Positions 46,571-59,600 of a stretch of 64,000 bases of DNA are shown one piece after another. The stretch's first letter is position 1. Every line of letters begins with the position of its first letter. A model generated the notes under the pieces. That model saw nothing but the letters and a program-made list of their open reading frames with translations, was not told the origin of the DNA and made no database searches. A program made the position numbers and the translations under genes. This stretch comes from Hofstenia miamia. Lineage: Eukaryota > Xenacoelomorpha > Acoela. The stretch is taken from positions 83,738 through 147,737 of the forward strand of contig SCFE01000111.1 of the NCBI GenBank assembly GCA_004352715.1. Direction: 5' to 3'.

Positions 46571-49500
46571 ATGCCCATGGATAAACGTTTGAAAGCCCAC
46601 TTGATTTGTTAAGCTTAAGTTTGAAAATCGCCCTTAAATTTTTAATACTTGTAATAAAGTGAAAAAGTCAATGGTAAAAGAAATTCGCTCGATTTTATTT
46701 TATACTTGATGGTTTTGCCATTGAAATTTTTTAGATTAATAAAATTCTTGCTTAATTTATTGGAAATTCCATAGTAATCATTTAGGATTTTCCGGTTTAA
46801 ATATTGATAGCATCAGTACAATTTGATTTAGATCACTTACTATTCCTGATCTCATGATTTAGCTACCATTTTTCTTTTGATTTGGCAGACGAGTGTATTA
46901 ATTTGTAATGTATTCGTCGTGTGGATATTGAATTAATCATAACTTTCCCTTTTCTGCAAAATTTGTGAAAACTCTATAGATAAAATAAACAACGACGTTC
47001 AAAAATATAAATTTTAAGATTCATTATTTGTTTCATATTGTTACATCATCACCCGGGCAAGGGATGTGCATAATAACGCTGTACAATTTAGATACAACTG
47101 CCTGCAGATTCCATCATGCGTGGTAATGAGTACTTTCACTCTCCCTTACTTTCGCAATAATATAATTATAGAGATATAACTTAATTAATACTCCAGAGTT
47201 AATGCAACTATTCATCACTAGTGTTTAGGTAGCATCTTCGAAAGTGAAGGTTAAGAGAGAATGAGCTGGGCCCACTTGCCTGAAGCAGTATCTTAAAGAC
47301 AGTTCGCAGGTTTCCAACAGTTCAATTCCATTCCATCCATCCACGTCCATCATTCCATCCGCTGCTACTCAGCTCAGTCTCATTGAAAGAGTTTTGTTAT
47401 GTGTGCCTTACTTATGGTGTATTAAATACCAGCCACTACTCGACTTAATTCTCATTCTCAATTAGCATGAGCTTAATGTGTGAATGTAATAAACTCGCAA
47501 CCGGATACTAACTGCCACTACATAGTTAAAAGATATTTAATATAAAATTAAGACAGTTTCCTACATTTAATTAAAACAAATGTATATCACAATAAGGGCT
47601 GACATGTACAACTGACACAATACTAGCTGCAGACAAATTAAAAAGGCTTCTATAAACTAACTAAGGCAGCTGCTAACCTACATATAATTAAAATATAGAT
47701 AACAAGGTCTCGTATTGGTATCTTATGAGTCAACAATTTGGATCTAAAACAATGTTAGTGATATAATAGAAATCATCCTTACAGTAGCATCTCGCCTTTT
47801 GCGCATTTGTTACTATATGTCACACAAGTAAATGGTGGTGAGCTAAGCAATAGAGAAAAACACCTATACCTAGCCGTAACCTAATTGTATGTAAGTATCT
47901 TGGCTCAATTCCACTTTCTAATCCCCTCACACACAGCCTTTCCTCATCACACACAACACTTGCTTAGCTTCACATAATGTACAAATTAAATAAACGGATG
48001 AAGCAAGAGTAAACCACTAAATGGTAAATTTCCATCATTTCCTTCCACTTAGGTTCTATTTATATAAAAATTAATAAACATATATTTACCAATCAAGCAA
48101 GTACCAGTCGCTAATCAATTTCTTATGTCCACATAATTAGTTCTGAGTGAACTCAGTGGTAAGCTAAAATCAATGCAGTGCTTAATGTCCACACGCGTTT
48201 TGTCAAATGAGTTGCGACCGATATTTACTTTTACAATTTGGCAAAATCATTAGAAGCTAATTTCTAATAAATTGATTCGAGTTTCTATTTTGAGTTTTGT
48301 GTTTTCTTTTTCTTTTGTTTTTGTTTTGAATTCGAGTCTTTTTGTTAGAGATTATGCTACAATATAATCAATTAGTGTGGTATTTGATGATGAGATTGTA
48401 GTCTGCAATGTTGTGCTATTAAATTTTAGATTATATTGCACTGTCACTATAGTGCTAAAATAATTTAAGTTCCAGTCTCCAAGAAGCATTCTTTCTATAT
48501 TTTCAGAACAAGCCAATGATAATTCAATTTCTAATGGCGCAATAAAGTGATTTGTGAATGTTGTATTTTTACAATAAGATGAAAAACTGCTCTTAACCTT
48601 AAGCTGCCTACGAATTTTTGAACTTTAAACACATATAACTATTTAACTCCCAATGCTATCCAAGATCAGTAAGATAGTCTCTTCTTTCATTTTCATTCTT
48701 AATTTGTGTGCACATGGTGGAATGTCCCCCCTCAGTTTTTTGAAGTTGATTTTAATAAGTTAAAACAAAATTTTTTTTGCAAAATATTTGAAAGAATTTA
48801 AAAATAAGGTCGTGAAATGCTTTTTACAGTCTATTTTTCCAATTTTTTCAAAAATGTTCGCGGGGATTTGCTCTGCTTTTGGTCACTCACTTGGTCATGG
48901 CTAAGATGTTACCTGTCAGAAAATCCTGCTACGCCAATGGAATTTGAAACTAAAGTTTATATATTATAAAGGATATTAACATGAGGTAAGATGAAGCTAA
49001 ATAAAGGTAAATGACATTTTAGATACAAACTTTGTAAAACACTGGAAACCTTCAGTATGTCAGAAATTAGTCTTATGTAAATTACAATTTCTTGGATGAA
49101 GGTCAAATTTTGGATAACTTGAATCATAGCCTATGCTTGCATCTAATCTTATACACTCCATTGACCTTTATTTTAATCATTATAGCTTGTCAGTGAGGAT
49201 GTATATTTCTTTCAGCAGGTTTACCACCTGCAAAATTATGAACTGATTGAGTAACTAGAACGGAAAGTAAGTAGTGGAGGAGGTAACCTTACCTTCTTAC
49301 ATATGCCAAACATTTTCTAAGCTAAATTGGGTTAAGTAAGAGCTGTGGTGCCCTGCATAAGTGAAGAATATGGAGCAAGGAGGACAGAACATGATGAAAT
49401 TTGAAAGCTTTATTTAAAGATATTCTTGGTTCTAAGAATTTATTGAAAAAAAATATCTCGTCACTTTCACTGGAATCAGAGGCTCCTTTGCATAAATCAG

Positions 49501-49689
49501 ATTACTTGAAATGCCTGTCTATGCAGTTCCTGTGCCTTTGTTTATCTAAGTGCTATTTTTACAAAAAAATGTAATTTTTATTTAAAGCATCTAAGAAGCA
49601 TACTAATGCATAAATTTTTCTGGCAAACATCAGCTCATTGATTATTAATGACTAACAGTACATTTGATATTATCAGTGGTAGCATTCCT
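46571..49689. other. Long gene-free stretch
   Basis: No convincing coding frame on either strand. Around 47250-47520 the base composition is less AT-rich, with ttccattccatccatccac, but no LTR ends or ORF could be paired. Noted as intergenic. Confidence 0.4.
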
Positions 49690-50309
49690 TTTTTGAAATT
49701 TGAGGAAAAGTGCTGAAGAATTGCATCAAATGCCAGTCTTGTTTAATCACAGTGCTTTGAATGGCTTGTTAAACTTCAAAACAGCAATTTTGACATGAAA
49801 AATTAGAAATGTGTAAAATCACAGGAAAGATTTTAAAGGCAACAAATTGCAAACATTGTTAAAAAAAGATTACAATCAATCTTAGCAACAAATTGCGGAT
49901 CATTTGAATTTGAGAAGAGAAATGCTCTCTATGTGGTTGAAATCCATATGAAGGGTACAAAAAATAGGAAAATGGATTCCATTCCTATTGAACTAAATGA
50001 AAGACAAGAAAACCAAAAAGCACTTGCAAAATATTGCTTGCCAAGAACAGAAGAAATATAATTTTCCATGAAGTTGTGACTGAAGAACAAAAGTGGATAA
50101 ATTTTCGTGAATCCTAAATGTTAAAGATTATAAGGTGAAGAAGCAATACTGAAAGCAAAACCAAATCGCAAAGGAGGAAAGGGAAGGATCTGTATTTGAA
50201 GGAATCATTAAGATATGATATATCATGAAATCTTTTGAAACAGCTAACATTGAAGACTACCTTCAAGAAATTTAAATCAAGCTTTTGATGAAAAATGACT
50301 GCAATATAA
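49690..50309 (+). pseudogene. Mariner transposase relic, interrupted
   Basis: In shifting frames the mariner order is readable: FEWLVKLQNSNFDMK (CxxWFxxFxxGxFDL block, about 49755-49800), QQIADHLNLRREMLSMWLKS (helix-turn-helix, about 49888-49945), VQKIGKWIP (about 49955), IPIELNERQENQKALAKYC (about 49980-50040), HEVVTEEQKWI (first Asp region, where the family has GDEKW; about 50070-50100), KPNRKGGKG (about 50160) and MIYHEIF. Homology fades at about 50310, where the left arm of the inverted-repeat element starts. Stops are frequent. Confidence 0.75.
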
Positions 50310-50470
50310 GTAGTTAAGATCATGGCAATCCCATCCCAATGGGAAACCCTGAAGTTCTCGTAACACCTATGACTATTTGCCATGTAGAAATCGACTGATT
50401 CTATTGGACACCATCTAGTGACGAAATATTTCTTACATAGTTAAATTGAACAAATTCATTTTTTTATGAA

Positions 50471-50715
50471 GTTTTATTTTTAATTGCTAGGATTTTGGCA
50501 AAGTCATATAATTGAAGACAATAAATGTTTTTGACAATATTAAATCAAGCATAATAATTTTATGACAAAGTTTTATATTTGATTGCTAGGATTTTGGCAA
50601 AATGATAGAATTGCTGACAAGAAATGTTTTTGACAATAGTAAATCAAGCATAATAATTTTTTGATGTAGTTTTATTTTTGATTGCTAGGAATTTGGCAAA
50701 GTGATATAATTAATT
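50471..50715. repeat. 99-bp tandem repeat in the left arm
   Basis: Three units start at gttttatttttaattgctagg (50471), 50570 and 50669, about 99 bases apart; the third is partial. The right arm has only one unit, so the expansion occurred after the arms formed. Confidence 0.8.
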
Positions 50716-51742
50716 TTCAAAATTCAATGAAATTAGAAATGTTTAAAATGTAACCAATTTTTTTATTCATATACATTTTTGGAATTGCATAATAAGTATT
50801 TTCAAACATAAATGATTTTTTAATATTGAGGGGTAATAAATACATTTCACAGACAACACATTGCAATTGCAAAATAAAAACTTTTTTAATCAATAAATAT
50901 TTCCAAGTAAAAAATTTTTAAAATATAAATACATGGTTTAACAGATGCATTCTACATGTACTAGTTAATATGGTTGATAAATTAATAATAAATACACAGG
51001 AAAATAAAAATGATTAATTACTAGCTACAATGGTTTCACAACAAATTTCATTACATTGGAATTACCACATTCATTTAGTTTATATGTTTATTTTACATAC
51101 TTGTTTTATTCAGTAAAATTTAATTACAAATGTTTGAATCTGAGAGATAATAATACTTATTAGAAGCATAATGGCTTATTTTGGTAGTAAAGCAAAATAA
51201 TTTTTTGGAAAAAAGCAAAAACTAGTTTATGCAAAAACTCGCCATTTCTAATATTTAATAAATATATGTAGTAAAAACCCCATACATGTTTAAGACAAGA
51301 CAAAAAATGTAATTTATTCTACCATTAGCTTATAATGACCATATATATCTTACTATTGATTTTGTCTATTGTGTTAGTTTATCATCATTGTTGTTGAGGG
51401 AATTATGTAGAAAACAAACACAATGTGTATTTCCAAATTATGAATTTCACATGGTTGTATCTAAATGAATGATTAATAAATTAAGTGATAGATCACACTA
51501 TAAAACACATGATAAATAAAAGTTTAAACNTATGATAAAGTATATAATTAATGTAAAATTGGACAGTAAATTTGCAGCAATTTATTAGAATAAAATTGAT
51601 TCCATTTTAAAAGAAATATCTGTAAAACTAACTAGAGATAATATTGCAAAAAGTGTTAAGAATCAAAACAACATCTGAGATTTAATTATAAAAATAGCTT
51701 ACCAAAAAGTTTGAAATCTTTCAATGTAGTTGTCTTTCATCA

Positions 51743-51960
51743 ATGTGAAATTCCATTATGCTGGCTATGCATATTCCTATGTATAAAGTTGCATGCTTTA
51801 GTAATGTCAACATAGTTTATCTATGGCTATTGTTCAACTGTCAAATGTAAACTCAGTAAACCCATGTAAAATTCCATTATACCACTGTGTGTTAAAAGTT
51901 GCATCTCTCTAGAGACAATGCGTAATTTGTTATCTATTGTTCAAATGTCAAAAATGTATC
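51743..51960. repeat. Imperfect local duplication
   Basis: Two units of about 110 bp share aaattccattat, aagttgcat, ctattgttcaa and tgtcaaa in the same order. The surrounding region 50716-52440 is otherwise non-coding. Confidence 0.5.
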
Positions 51961-52447
51961 CAATTGTTAAGATTGTTATCTACCAAACATGAAATCCAAA
52001 TCAATTTAAAAATTAAATAAAATTTTTCAAATCATATAAAACTAGAATTTTTTCACTAGTTGGAAAACAATCGCAATTATTACATGTTTTTCCCAATTTA
52101 TACAATTATGTGAATGAAAGATGCTACACAACTAAAATATTAATAAAGTAAGATGATTTATTGATCTCCATCTCTGGTACAAATGAAATAAATATTTTTC
52201 AATACATTTTTCTTGTTGAATTCAAGAATAAAATATTTGCAAGTAGGAATTTTTATATGAAATGTTTCAAGATTGTTGATAACATGTTTTGTTATTAGTG
52301 TTGTAAATTGGTTGTCAATGTTTATTGAAACACATATATACAAAATGTTTAAAAATATTTATTTTATATTATAAGAAATTGCTTACATTTTAAACTTTTA
52401 TTGGTTCTTTTATATTAAGAATTAAATAAATACCTGATATATGATTT

Positions 52448-52625
52448 TCATGTTTGTGACTTACATTTCTTTTTCAACATTTTTTCATGATTGTGACTTA
52501 CATTTCTTTTCCAATGTTTTCTCACATTTGTGACTTACATTTCTTTCCAACGTTTTTCCATGTTTATGACTTACATTTCTTTTCCAATGTTTTTTTTTAC
52601 TTTTGTCACTTACATTTCTTTATGT
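52448..52625. repeat. Minisatellite, about 41-bp unit, five copies
   Basis: The phrase gtgacttacatttcttt (or a one-base variant) recurs five times, separated by ttccaatgttttttcat-like spacers. It lies 270 bp upstream of the 138-codon ORF. Confidence 0.8.
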
Positions 52626-52890
52626 ATATTTCTAAGATTGAAGTAAATTAAACATGGATAGTTGTAAAATGATATTACACTTGCCTGCTAATTATTAAGA
52701 TCTTTACCACACATTTATGTGAACTCCAGTTGATGATTGGATCAAAATGAATTAAGTTATTTTTGATTGGTTCATATGCTAAAAATTTGTAATAACTAAC
52801 ACTTACTTTGAACACTTCTTTCAATTTAAAATTTGGCAATGACTCCAAAAGCTGCTAAATAACTTCGTACTCAAAAAAATCTACAAAAAG

Positions 52891-53307
52891 ATGGACAGAC
52901 CAAACAAGATGATATCTTGCAGCCAAAAAAAATTCATTTTAAAACCTATATTACCAAAGACTGTGCATTCTCTAAAGACTGTTGGTAAAGTAGTTCAATC
53001 AGAGGTGCTCAACAGTCTCAATGGAAATTCCAAAGAATGTCAGATGAAATATATCTCTGTTAGAGAATTAAAAATCAGTGAGTGGCAAAGTATACACAAT
53101 GCATATAGTCTTCACTCAAAATACGACCATGTGGTAAAAATTACACTGGAAAATGGCAACTGCTTCTTCCTGCCTAAATGTTATGCAGAGAAAGCTACAG
53201 GGGAAAAATACAAGATGTTTATCAGACTTAAAATTCGACATGGCAAGGATAAACCACCAATATATCCAGGTGGCAATGCACAAACTGTATTTGGATTAAG
53301 TGTGTAA
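52891..53307 (+). CDS. Unrecognised 138-residue protein inside the inverted-repeat element
   Basis: The only intact protein-like frame of the element. The start ATG is at 52891 and the stop at 53305. The first 50 residues are basic and polar. The C-terminal half alternates charged and hydrophobic residues: YISVRELKISEWQSIH, then YDHVVKITLENGNCFFLPK and FIRLKIRHGK. This beta-rich pattern, with a short LP motif, recalls small OB-fold-like proteins of unknown role in invertebrate genomes, but that is pattern impression only. A second ATG at 52843 (MTPKAAK, then TAA) lies in another frame that is otherwise open for about 40 codons, so an N-terminal frameshift is possible. Confidence 0.5.
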   Translation: MDRPNKMISCSQKKFILKPILPKTVHSLKTVGKVVQSEVLNSLNGNSKECQMKYISVRELKISEWQSIHNAYSLHSKYDHVVKITLENGNCFFLPKCYAEKATGEKYKMFIRLKIRHGKDKPPIYPGGNAQTVFGLSV

Positions 53308-53865
53308 AAATATTTAGAATAAATATATATGTACCATTGATTTTTATTTCAATTGTTAAAAAATAGTACTTACTAGTGAAACAAAAAACCTGATTTAAAA
53401 ATAAATTTTAAAATAAAAACTTTATAATTATTGAGAAAGCATTAACATTCACATTTTTCTTCAGTTGATTAGTAAATTTTGATAATCACAAATGAATACA
53501 TAACGCCATTTCAAAAACGAATCAATTAGATGTCATGAAACTCACAAAACATTTTTAATTACAAAAATACTAACACATTTTCATAAAAAATACATTTACG
53601 CAAAAATGATTAAATTGATTGATCTTACAAAACACATAGTCATACATTATATAAACAAAATAGCAATCATTAAATGATTTAAACTACATTTTGTACATTA
53701 GGTATTAAAACAACTTAGGAACATTTTTTAAATATAGAAATAAATAGCATAAATTACAATTATCAGAAACAGATAAAGTAGAATTTTTAAGGCATAGCAT
53801 TGGAGAGAATGCCAATATATAATAGATTTCCAAGAATTTTTCTACTATTTGAGAGTCTAAGATTT

Positions 53866-53996
53866 TCATTTTCCTTTTGGTGATTGGTTTTGTCTTTTTG
53901 TACAAAATTACTTGCCTTTGGGAATATTTAATTTTCCCTTTGGTGATTTTTTTGTCTTTTCAAACAAAATTACTTGCCTTTGGGAAAATTTAATTT
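53866..53996. repeat. Tandem duplication of about 65 bp next to the right arm
   Basis: Two units share ttggtgatt, ttttgtctttt, caaaattacttgcctttggg and tttaatttt in the same order. They directly precede the inner end of the right inverted arm. Confidence 0.75.
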
Positions 53997-54208
53997 TGAA
54001 AATTAATTATATTGCTTTGCCAAATTCCTAGCAATTAAAAATAAAACTTTGTCAAAAAATTAATTTGTTCAATTTAACTATGTAAAAAATATTTCGTCAC
54101 TAGATGGCGTCCAATAGAATCAGTCCATTTCTACATGGCAAATAGTCATAATTGTTACGAGAACTTCAGGGTGTCCCATTGGGGCAGGATTGCCCTGATC
54201 TTAACTAC

Positions 54209-56511
54209 AAATATATTCTAGTATCTAGTGCTATATGGAGAAGCTTTTTCAGTGCACTTACCTGGCCACCTATCTATGCTTTCCATCCTTACATGTTCTA
54301 CATAAACTCTCAAAGAATCATTTTTTGAGCCATAAATCAAAGAAGATAATACAATATTTGTAATATTAAGTGAGACAAATTAAATACTGTTGTAAGATTA
54401 CTGAACTATACATACAATTAAAAGATCTCAACCAAACAGTACAATGACTGTACAGATGCCTTAAGGGAGTTGGGAATATTGCTTACCATTGTACTAAGCA
54501 TAGTTAACCACATTAACTACATCCGTTTTTGTTCTTTTGTTGATGCTTTTAAAGTTGCTATATCATTATGGTTATCTAATATTTAATTATTTTAAGAAAA
54601 AAGATTTTTTCTAATTTTATCTTCATCGTCATTTTTGGAATTATGAATATTACCTGTTACCCATTTCTTATATGAAATTAAGTTGGCCACTTACAAAATA
54701 TTTTATATTTCGTAATCAAATAGCAAGATTTCAAAATTATTTCAATTCATTTAGCTGCAAAATTTTATTAATCCAGAACATTGCAAAAAAATCTTAAGAG
54801 ATTATTTACAGATGTTGCTTATATACCAATTTTAAAATATAAAATAGCCTATTGCAATCATATATTAAGTCAAATCACCACATTGTGTAACATATGTTAC
54901 CTAGAACTATATTTTTACACAAAGAGCATCAATCTAGTTACGCTATTTGATAAATTATGGAAAACATACATGAGCATAGCATAACTTCTTAGGAAAAAAA
55001 TTTGATTTCAAAACCTATTTGAGTCGATTTAACATTGAAATACTTACATATTCGTTTGTAGTACATACCGAAAAAAATAGGATTTGTACCGATATATAGC
55101 AAAAATTATAACGATGGCGCATGAACATTTTAGTAGATCAAAGATGAAGAGAAACCTCTAGTTGTGCTATTATAAATTTTCAACAAAATCTAATAGATTT
55201 TTTATGGGACACAAATAAGTTGTCTTAAGAAGTATAATTTAATTGCTCATATAAATAAACAATTGAAACCTATTGAAAAATAATTTGTAGCATCAAAGCA
55301 TGAAAGTGAGCAAAGTCCACAAATTATAAGTCAACAAATTTGGGGCAACATTAATATTAAACCTAAGCAAACCAGAAAATTCTTAAAATTTTCAGTATGC
55401 TTCAATTGGGCTTAGTAAGGCGATCTACATATCAAGAAACAGAATTCCTTGTTGATCACAAGGAACTTAAACTTTCCATTTACCCGAGCCTTAGGTATGG
55501 AGAGCACTAAAAAATTTTCAATGAAAAATAGTAAATTTCTTAAGTACTTTAGGAAGTGCAATACATATAAATAAAAATTTTAAATATTTCATTCAAACAC
55601 GTTCACCAATTGATTTCCTAAATTTCATAATGTGCTTGGAGAAAATTTTAATAAATATGGAAAACAGATTGTCCTTTTAAATTTTTGTGTTTACTTTCCC
55701 TAACAACAGGCCTAGCCATTGTTTTAAAATTGATCGAATGGTAAAAGATGATGTAGTAAATTTGCATTCTAGCTTAAATTAGAATGACATATGAAATATA
55801 TTTTTCAGGAATTCGGTGAAAATTTATAAAGGAACTCATATGTCCACATAATGTGAGAAAATAATCCTCAATTAATTGAAACAACTATTTTTAAGCTCTA
55901 AACACGGATTATAATTAAGTTTTCCGAGCAGATTTGAAACCTCAGTGAAAATTTATTAATGTAACATGTAATCTACTGAAAGGTCACCTTTCAGTAAAAA
56001 CAATTATTTCAAACCAAATATTCCATATCGTTCTTAAAAAATTCTAACTTTACTACAAATCGCAGTAACATTTAGATATCTTAATTGTAAATTCTAATTT
56101 TACACTGTATCTGTCGTCCTTATATCGTTGTAAACTGACATTTTTTCACCAAGCGTGTAAAAATTAATGTGCAAATTGATTTTCACTGCACGTACTTCCT
56201 CCGTTTTTTGTTCACAGTACGGATGTCATCAAAATCCATTCACAAATGAAACACAATCGCAGCGCCATCATACGGTCCTATTAGCAATAATTTAACCAAT
56301 AAGATGTAGTCCTTGATTAGTGCTGCTTGAAATAATTGTTTTAGCATCTTCATTTTTAAATTCAGGATGTCTATTCATTTTCTTTAATTAAGATTTCTAT
56401 AAGTATCGTTTCCAGGTGAGCAAAATTTATAATTTATAATGCTTCAGAAAATATTTGCAATAGGCTTTTATTGAAAAAATTAATGTAATTCAACGAAATG
56501 CAACATAGTAT
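54209..56511. other. Gene-free stretch
   Basis: AT-rich with only short random frames. No repeat could be paired inside the window. Confidence 0.4.
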
Positions 56512-56690
56512 TTTAATATAATATAAAATAGTATAATATAATATAACATAATATAATACAATATAATATAATATAAAATAATATAATTAACCTACTATAA
56601 TATAATATAATATATTATAATAAATTGCATAATATAATGTATTTGAATATAATATAATATAATATATTATAATATTACATTATATTATTG
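56512..56690. repeat. (ATATA)n pentanucleotide-type microsatellite
   Basis: Long run of AATAT/ATATA words (tataatataatataa) with interruptions. Confidence 0.9.
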
Positions 56691-59600
56691 CAATCATAAG
56701 CTGTGTATTCTGGAGTAGAAATAATTATTTAGAGTTATCTATTATATTAGTTATTACATCAATAAATTGAAACTAACTCAAAGCACTATATGTATGACAA
56801 AATAAAGTCGTCATTTGTATTCGCACAAAATAAATAGCATTTCTTAACATAACACATGGCACTTGTTGCTTAATATTGATTTAGATACCCAATGAATCCC
56901 ACGGTTTTACAAATCAATTGAAATCATATTTTAGCTGTAAAATTATTTTTCACAGTTTGTCAGAAAATGGCCACTTGCCTTTAATTCAAGTAGCATTTTT
57001 GCGATGTACTAGAAAAATTGTTTCTTTGCAGGTATTGCCTTTTTGTGGTCTTAAAGTCTAGCAAAAAGTGGATCGTTACCAAAGAGTTTTTAATTAGAAC
57101 AATTTTCCCACAAAACCTTATAGAATTATTTATAGCTTTTGCCATATTTTTTGCCACACTTCCTATAGCATTGGCAAGGTTTAGAATTCAAATCCCAACA
57201 ATTTCATTAAGCTCTCGATATATTTGTTAGCTAAGTTTTATTTAAATGCTAATGCTACTCTGCAACGAACACGTAAATAAGTGGCAATGCCGTTCAAAAT
57301 TTGAATTCTCATGCTTTGACTACTGTATTTAGATTGCAGTTGAAATTTCCATAAGATATTATTTGAAAATAATGAAGTTGCCATTAAGCATTGAAACAAT
57401 AGTTAGACCATAATTACCACAAATCCATTACTACATCATCCACTAATGCCAAATTGCTTTTAGGGATAACTTATTGAAACTTCCATTACCAATGTTCTTA
57501 TCAGAGGAATTTCATTCGAAATAATAAATTTGTTCTCCAGGTTTTGAATGTGAAGAGTAATGGAATCAATCCATAACTGAGGTTAAATTAAAACCACATT
57601 CAGAGAACATTAGAAGTGTAATTTGGAACAAAATATTAACGTAGTAGAATAGCACAGGAAAATCTTAAAATTAATTTTGTTCAGCTTTTAATTTGTAATT
57701 TTCTGTCTGGAAAGTTAAATTTTCAATAAGTAAGGAGGAAGCAGTAAATGATTTTCCATATATAAAAACGTTTCATATTAATCAATGTACAGAAAAAAAC
57801 ATTTGAAATTACATTGAGATTTATTTATGAAGAATATTTCGATTTCAATGAAGTATGAGGTCTACTTTGTGATATAAAGTGCACGACATTACTAGGTTTT
57901 AGTTAAAAATTTTTGAACATTTTGATGATAGTTTTATCGTTTTTTGTAATATAAAAATGGCACTTCCTGATCAACATAACATTTAGATATGGTGCATCGT
58001 AATTTTCTTCGACAACAATGATAGTATAGCATAAATATTGCATAGGAACAATAATGTTTTTTATTTTCGAAATTATTGTTAGTAAGACTAATTTTTGAAT
58101 AAATTTTAAGTTTACCATCTAGTACCTCATCACATCAGGTTTCCGCTGTTATTTAAAAAAACCGCTTTTTTAACCTTTAACTATTAGTCACAATTTTCTA
58201 CAAAAATTATTTGATTTAACTAAGGAATCCCTCCCTATCAACAAGCAATGTACCTGCTAATACTGGTGCTTATGAAAAAGCAATCCACGTAGTCTAAATA
58301 ATTGAGTTATGACGTAATTATCGGGCTACTGCAATCATTTTTAAAATTTCATGCCACATCCAGTTTTGGACGAAAACTTCAAAGATGTCATCTACCATTC
58401 AGGAAATATTTTTACACAATCTGAAAAAAATGCGTTATTGTAATGACATAAGCAGACTTTTGAATATTTTAAATGCAATGATGTCTGTAAATACGGGTCT
58501 GAAAGCCATTTCTTTGAAATATCAACTTTGAAAATTTGAAAGACTTTGTAATTATTCCGGATGACGCAAAATATTTTTGATCTTTCGACAATATAGCTTA
58601 TCAGTTAGTGGGTATATAAAGTGGTTAACATAACGTTGTACGTTAGTGGTTTTTGCCTTTTCAAGCGCTTTAATGCTGATTACAATGAATTATTCTATGG
58701 CCCACTGTGAGTGTTTAGGCTGTACTTCTACATTAAAGTCATTTTTTCAATATGGAAATTATTATTTAGTCAACTACACACACCTGTAAGGTTAGAGTTT
58801 TAAATGTATAAATAAAAAATTAATTACTGTTTTTCCAGGGAATACGCCTCTAACGATATTAATTGATTAAATAAACTTATCATTTGAATCAGATAATTTT
58901 AAATTATCAAATTCATCGAAACACCGAATTTGACATAATTTTAGTCAATTACCACAGCTAGACAGCATCGCTTTGCTCTAACATTAATGAATTCCCTGTT
59001 TTAACTTTTTGATAAAATAGAATAGGTTTCTAAGTCTGTGGAATTTTCCTCTTTAGGCATATTTCATTACTAGACAATACAAAAACATGTAAAATGGAGA
59101 AATTAGTGTTTAACGCAAGAAATCAATTTGATTTTGCTAATTTGAATCAGGAACTCAGGAGCCTAATAACTCAGTATTGTTTCAGATATTTGCAGTTATA
59201 TTAAAATTATAAATTTCGCAACACCCGTTTAAAAAAATATGGAAAAAATGAAGGTGAATATTTAATATAAAACTGTTTGCATGGCCATTAGTACAGAATA
59301 ACAGTATAACTACTAAATCAATTGTTATGCATTACATTCAGTCTGGTCACTATAAATTCGAGGCTCGGTGCAAGATGTCAATACGAGGCCTCCACCGCGC
59401 ACACCCTCTACTACATTTTTAATCACCTCTTTGATATATGCTAGATAATTTTTACTAAATATTTTGTATCTGCATAACTATTAGGTCTCCAACATTGTTA
59501 AATTGTTTATTAAAGATATTTTTCTAATTTTGGGCCCGAATCTTTCTTATGTTAATATAATTTCTTTGTTATTTTTGATATGTTGGGTTCCTAAAACGCC

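Larger units (their letters stand above)
50310..54208. mobile_element. 3.9-kb element with about 215-bp inverted ends and an unknown ORF
   Basis: The left arm from GTAGTTAAGATCATGGCAAT (50310) is the inverse of the right arm ending at 54208. Both share CCCAATGGG, CCCTGAAGTTCTCGTAACA, GACTATTTGCCATGTAGAAAT and CCATCTAGTGACGAAATATT. Identity is high over about 215 bases, allowing for two extra 99-bp tandem units in the left arm. No transposase was found inside. The interior has an open 138-codon frame at 52891-53307, minisatellites and AT-rich sequence. The flanks give no exact target duplication, so the outer limits are approximate. It lies next to or inside a mariner relic. Confidence 0.65.

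Noticed and set aside
47240-47520. Possible solo LTR in a less AT-rich patch
   Set aside because: No TG/CA ends, TATA box or duplicate partner could be identified.
50114-50383. 89-codon minus-strand frame
   Set aside because: It is antisense to the mariner relic and the left inverted arm, and shows no family resemblance.
52448-52625. Regular spaced repeats considered as a CRISPR array
   Set aside because: Short imperfect units with related spacers in animal DNA; this is a minisatellite.
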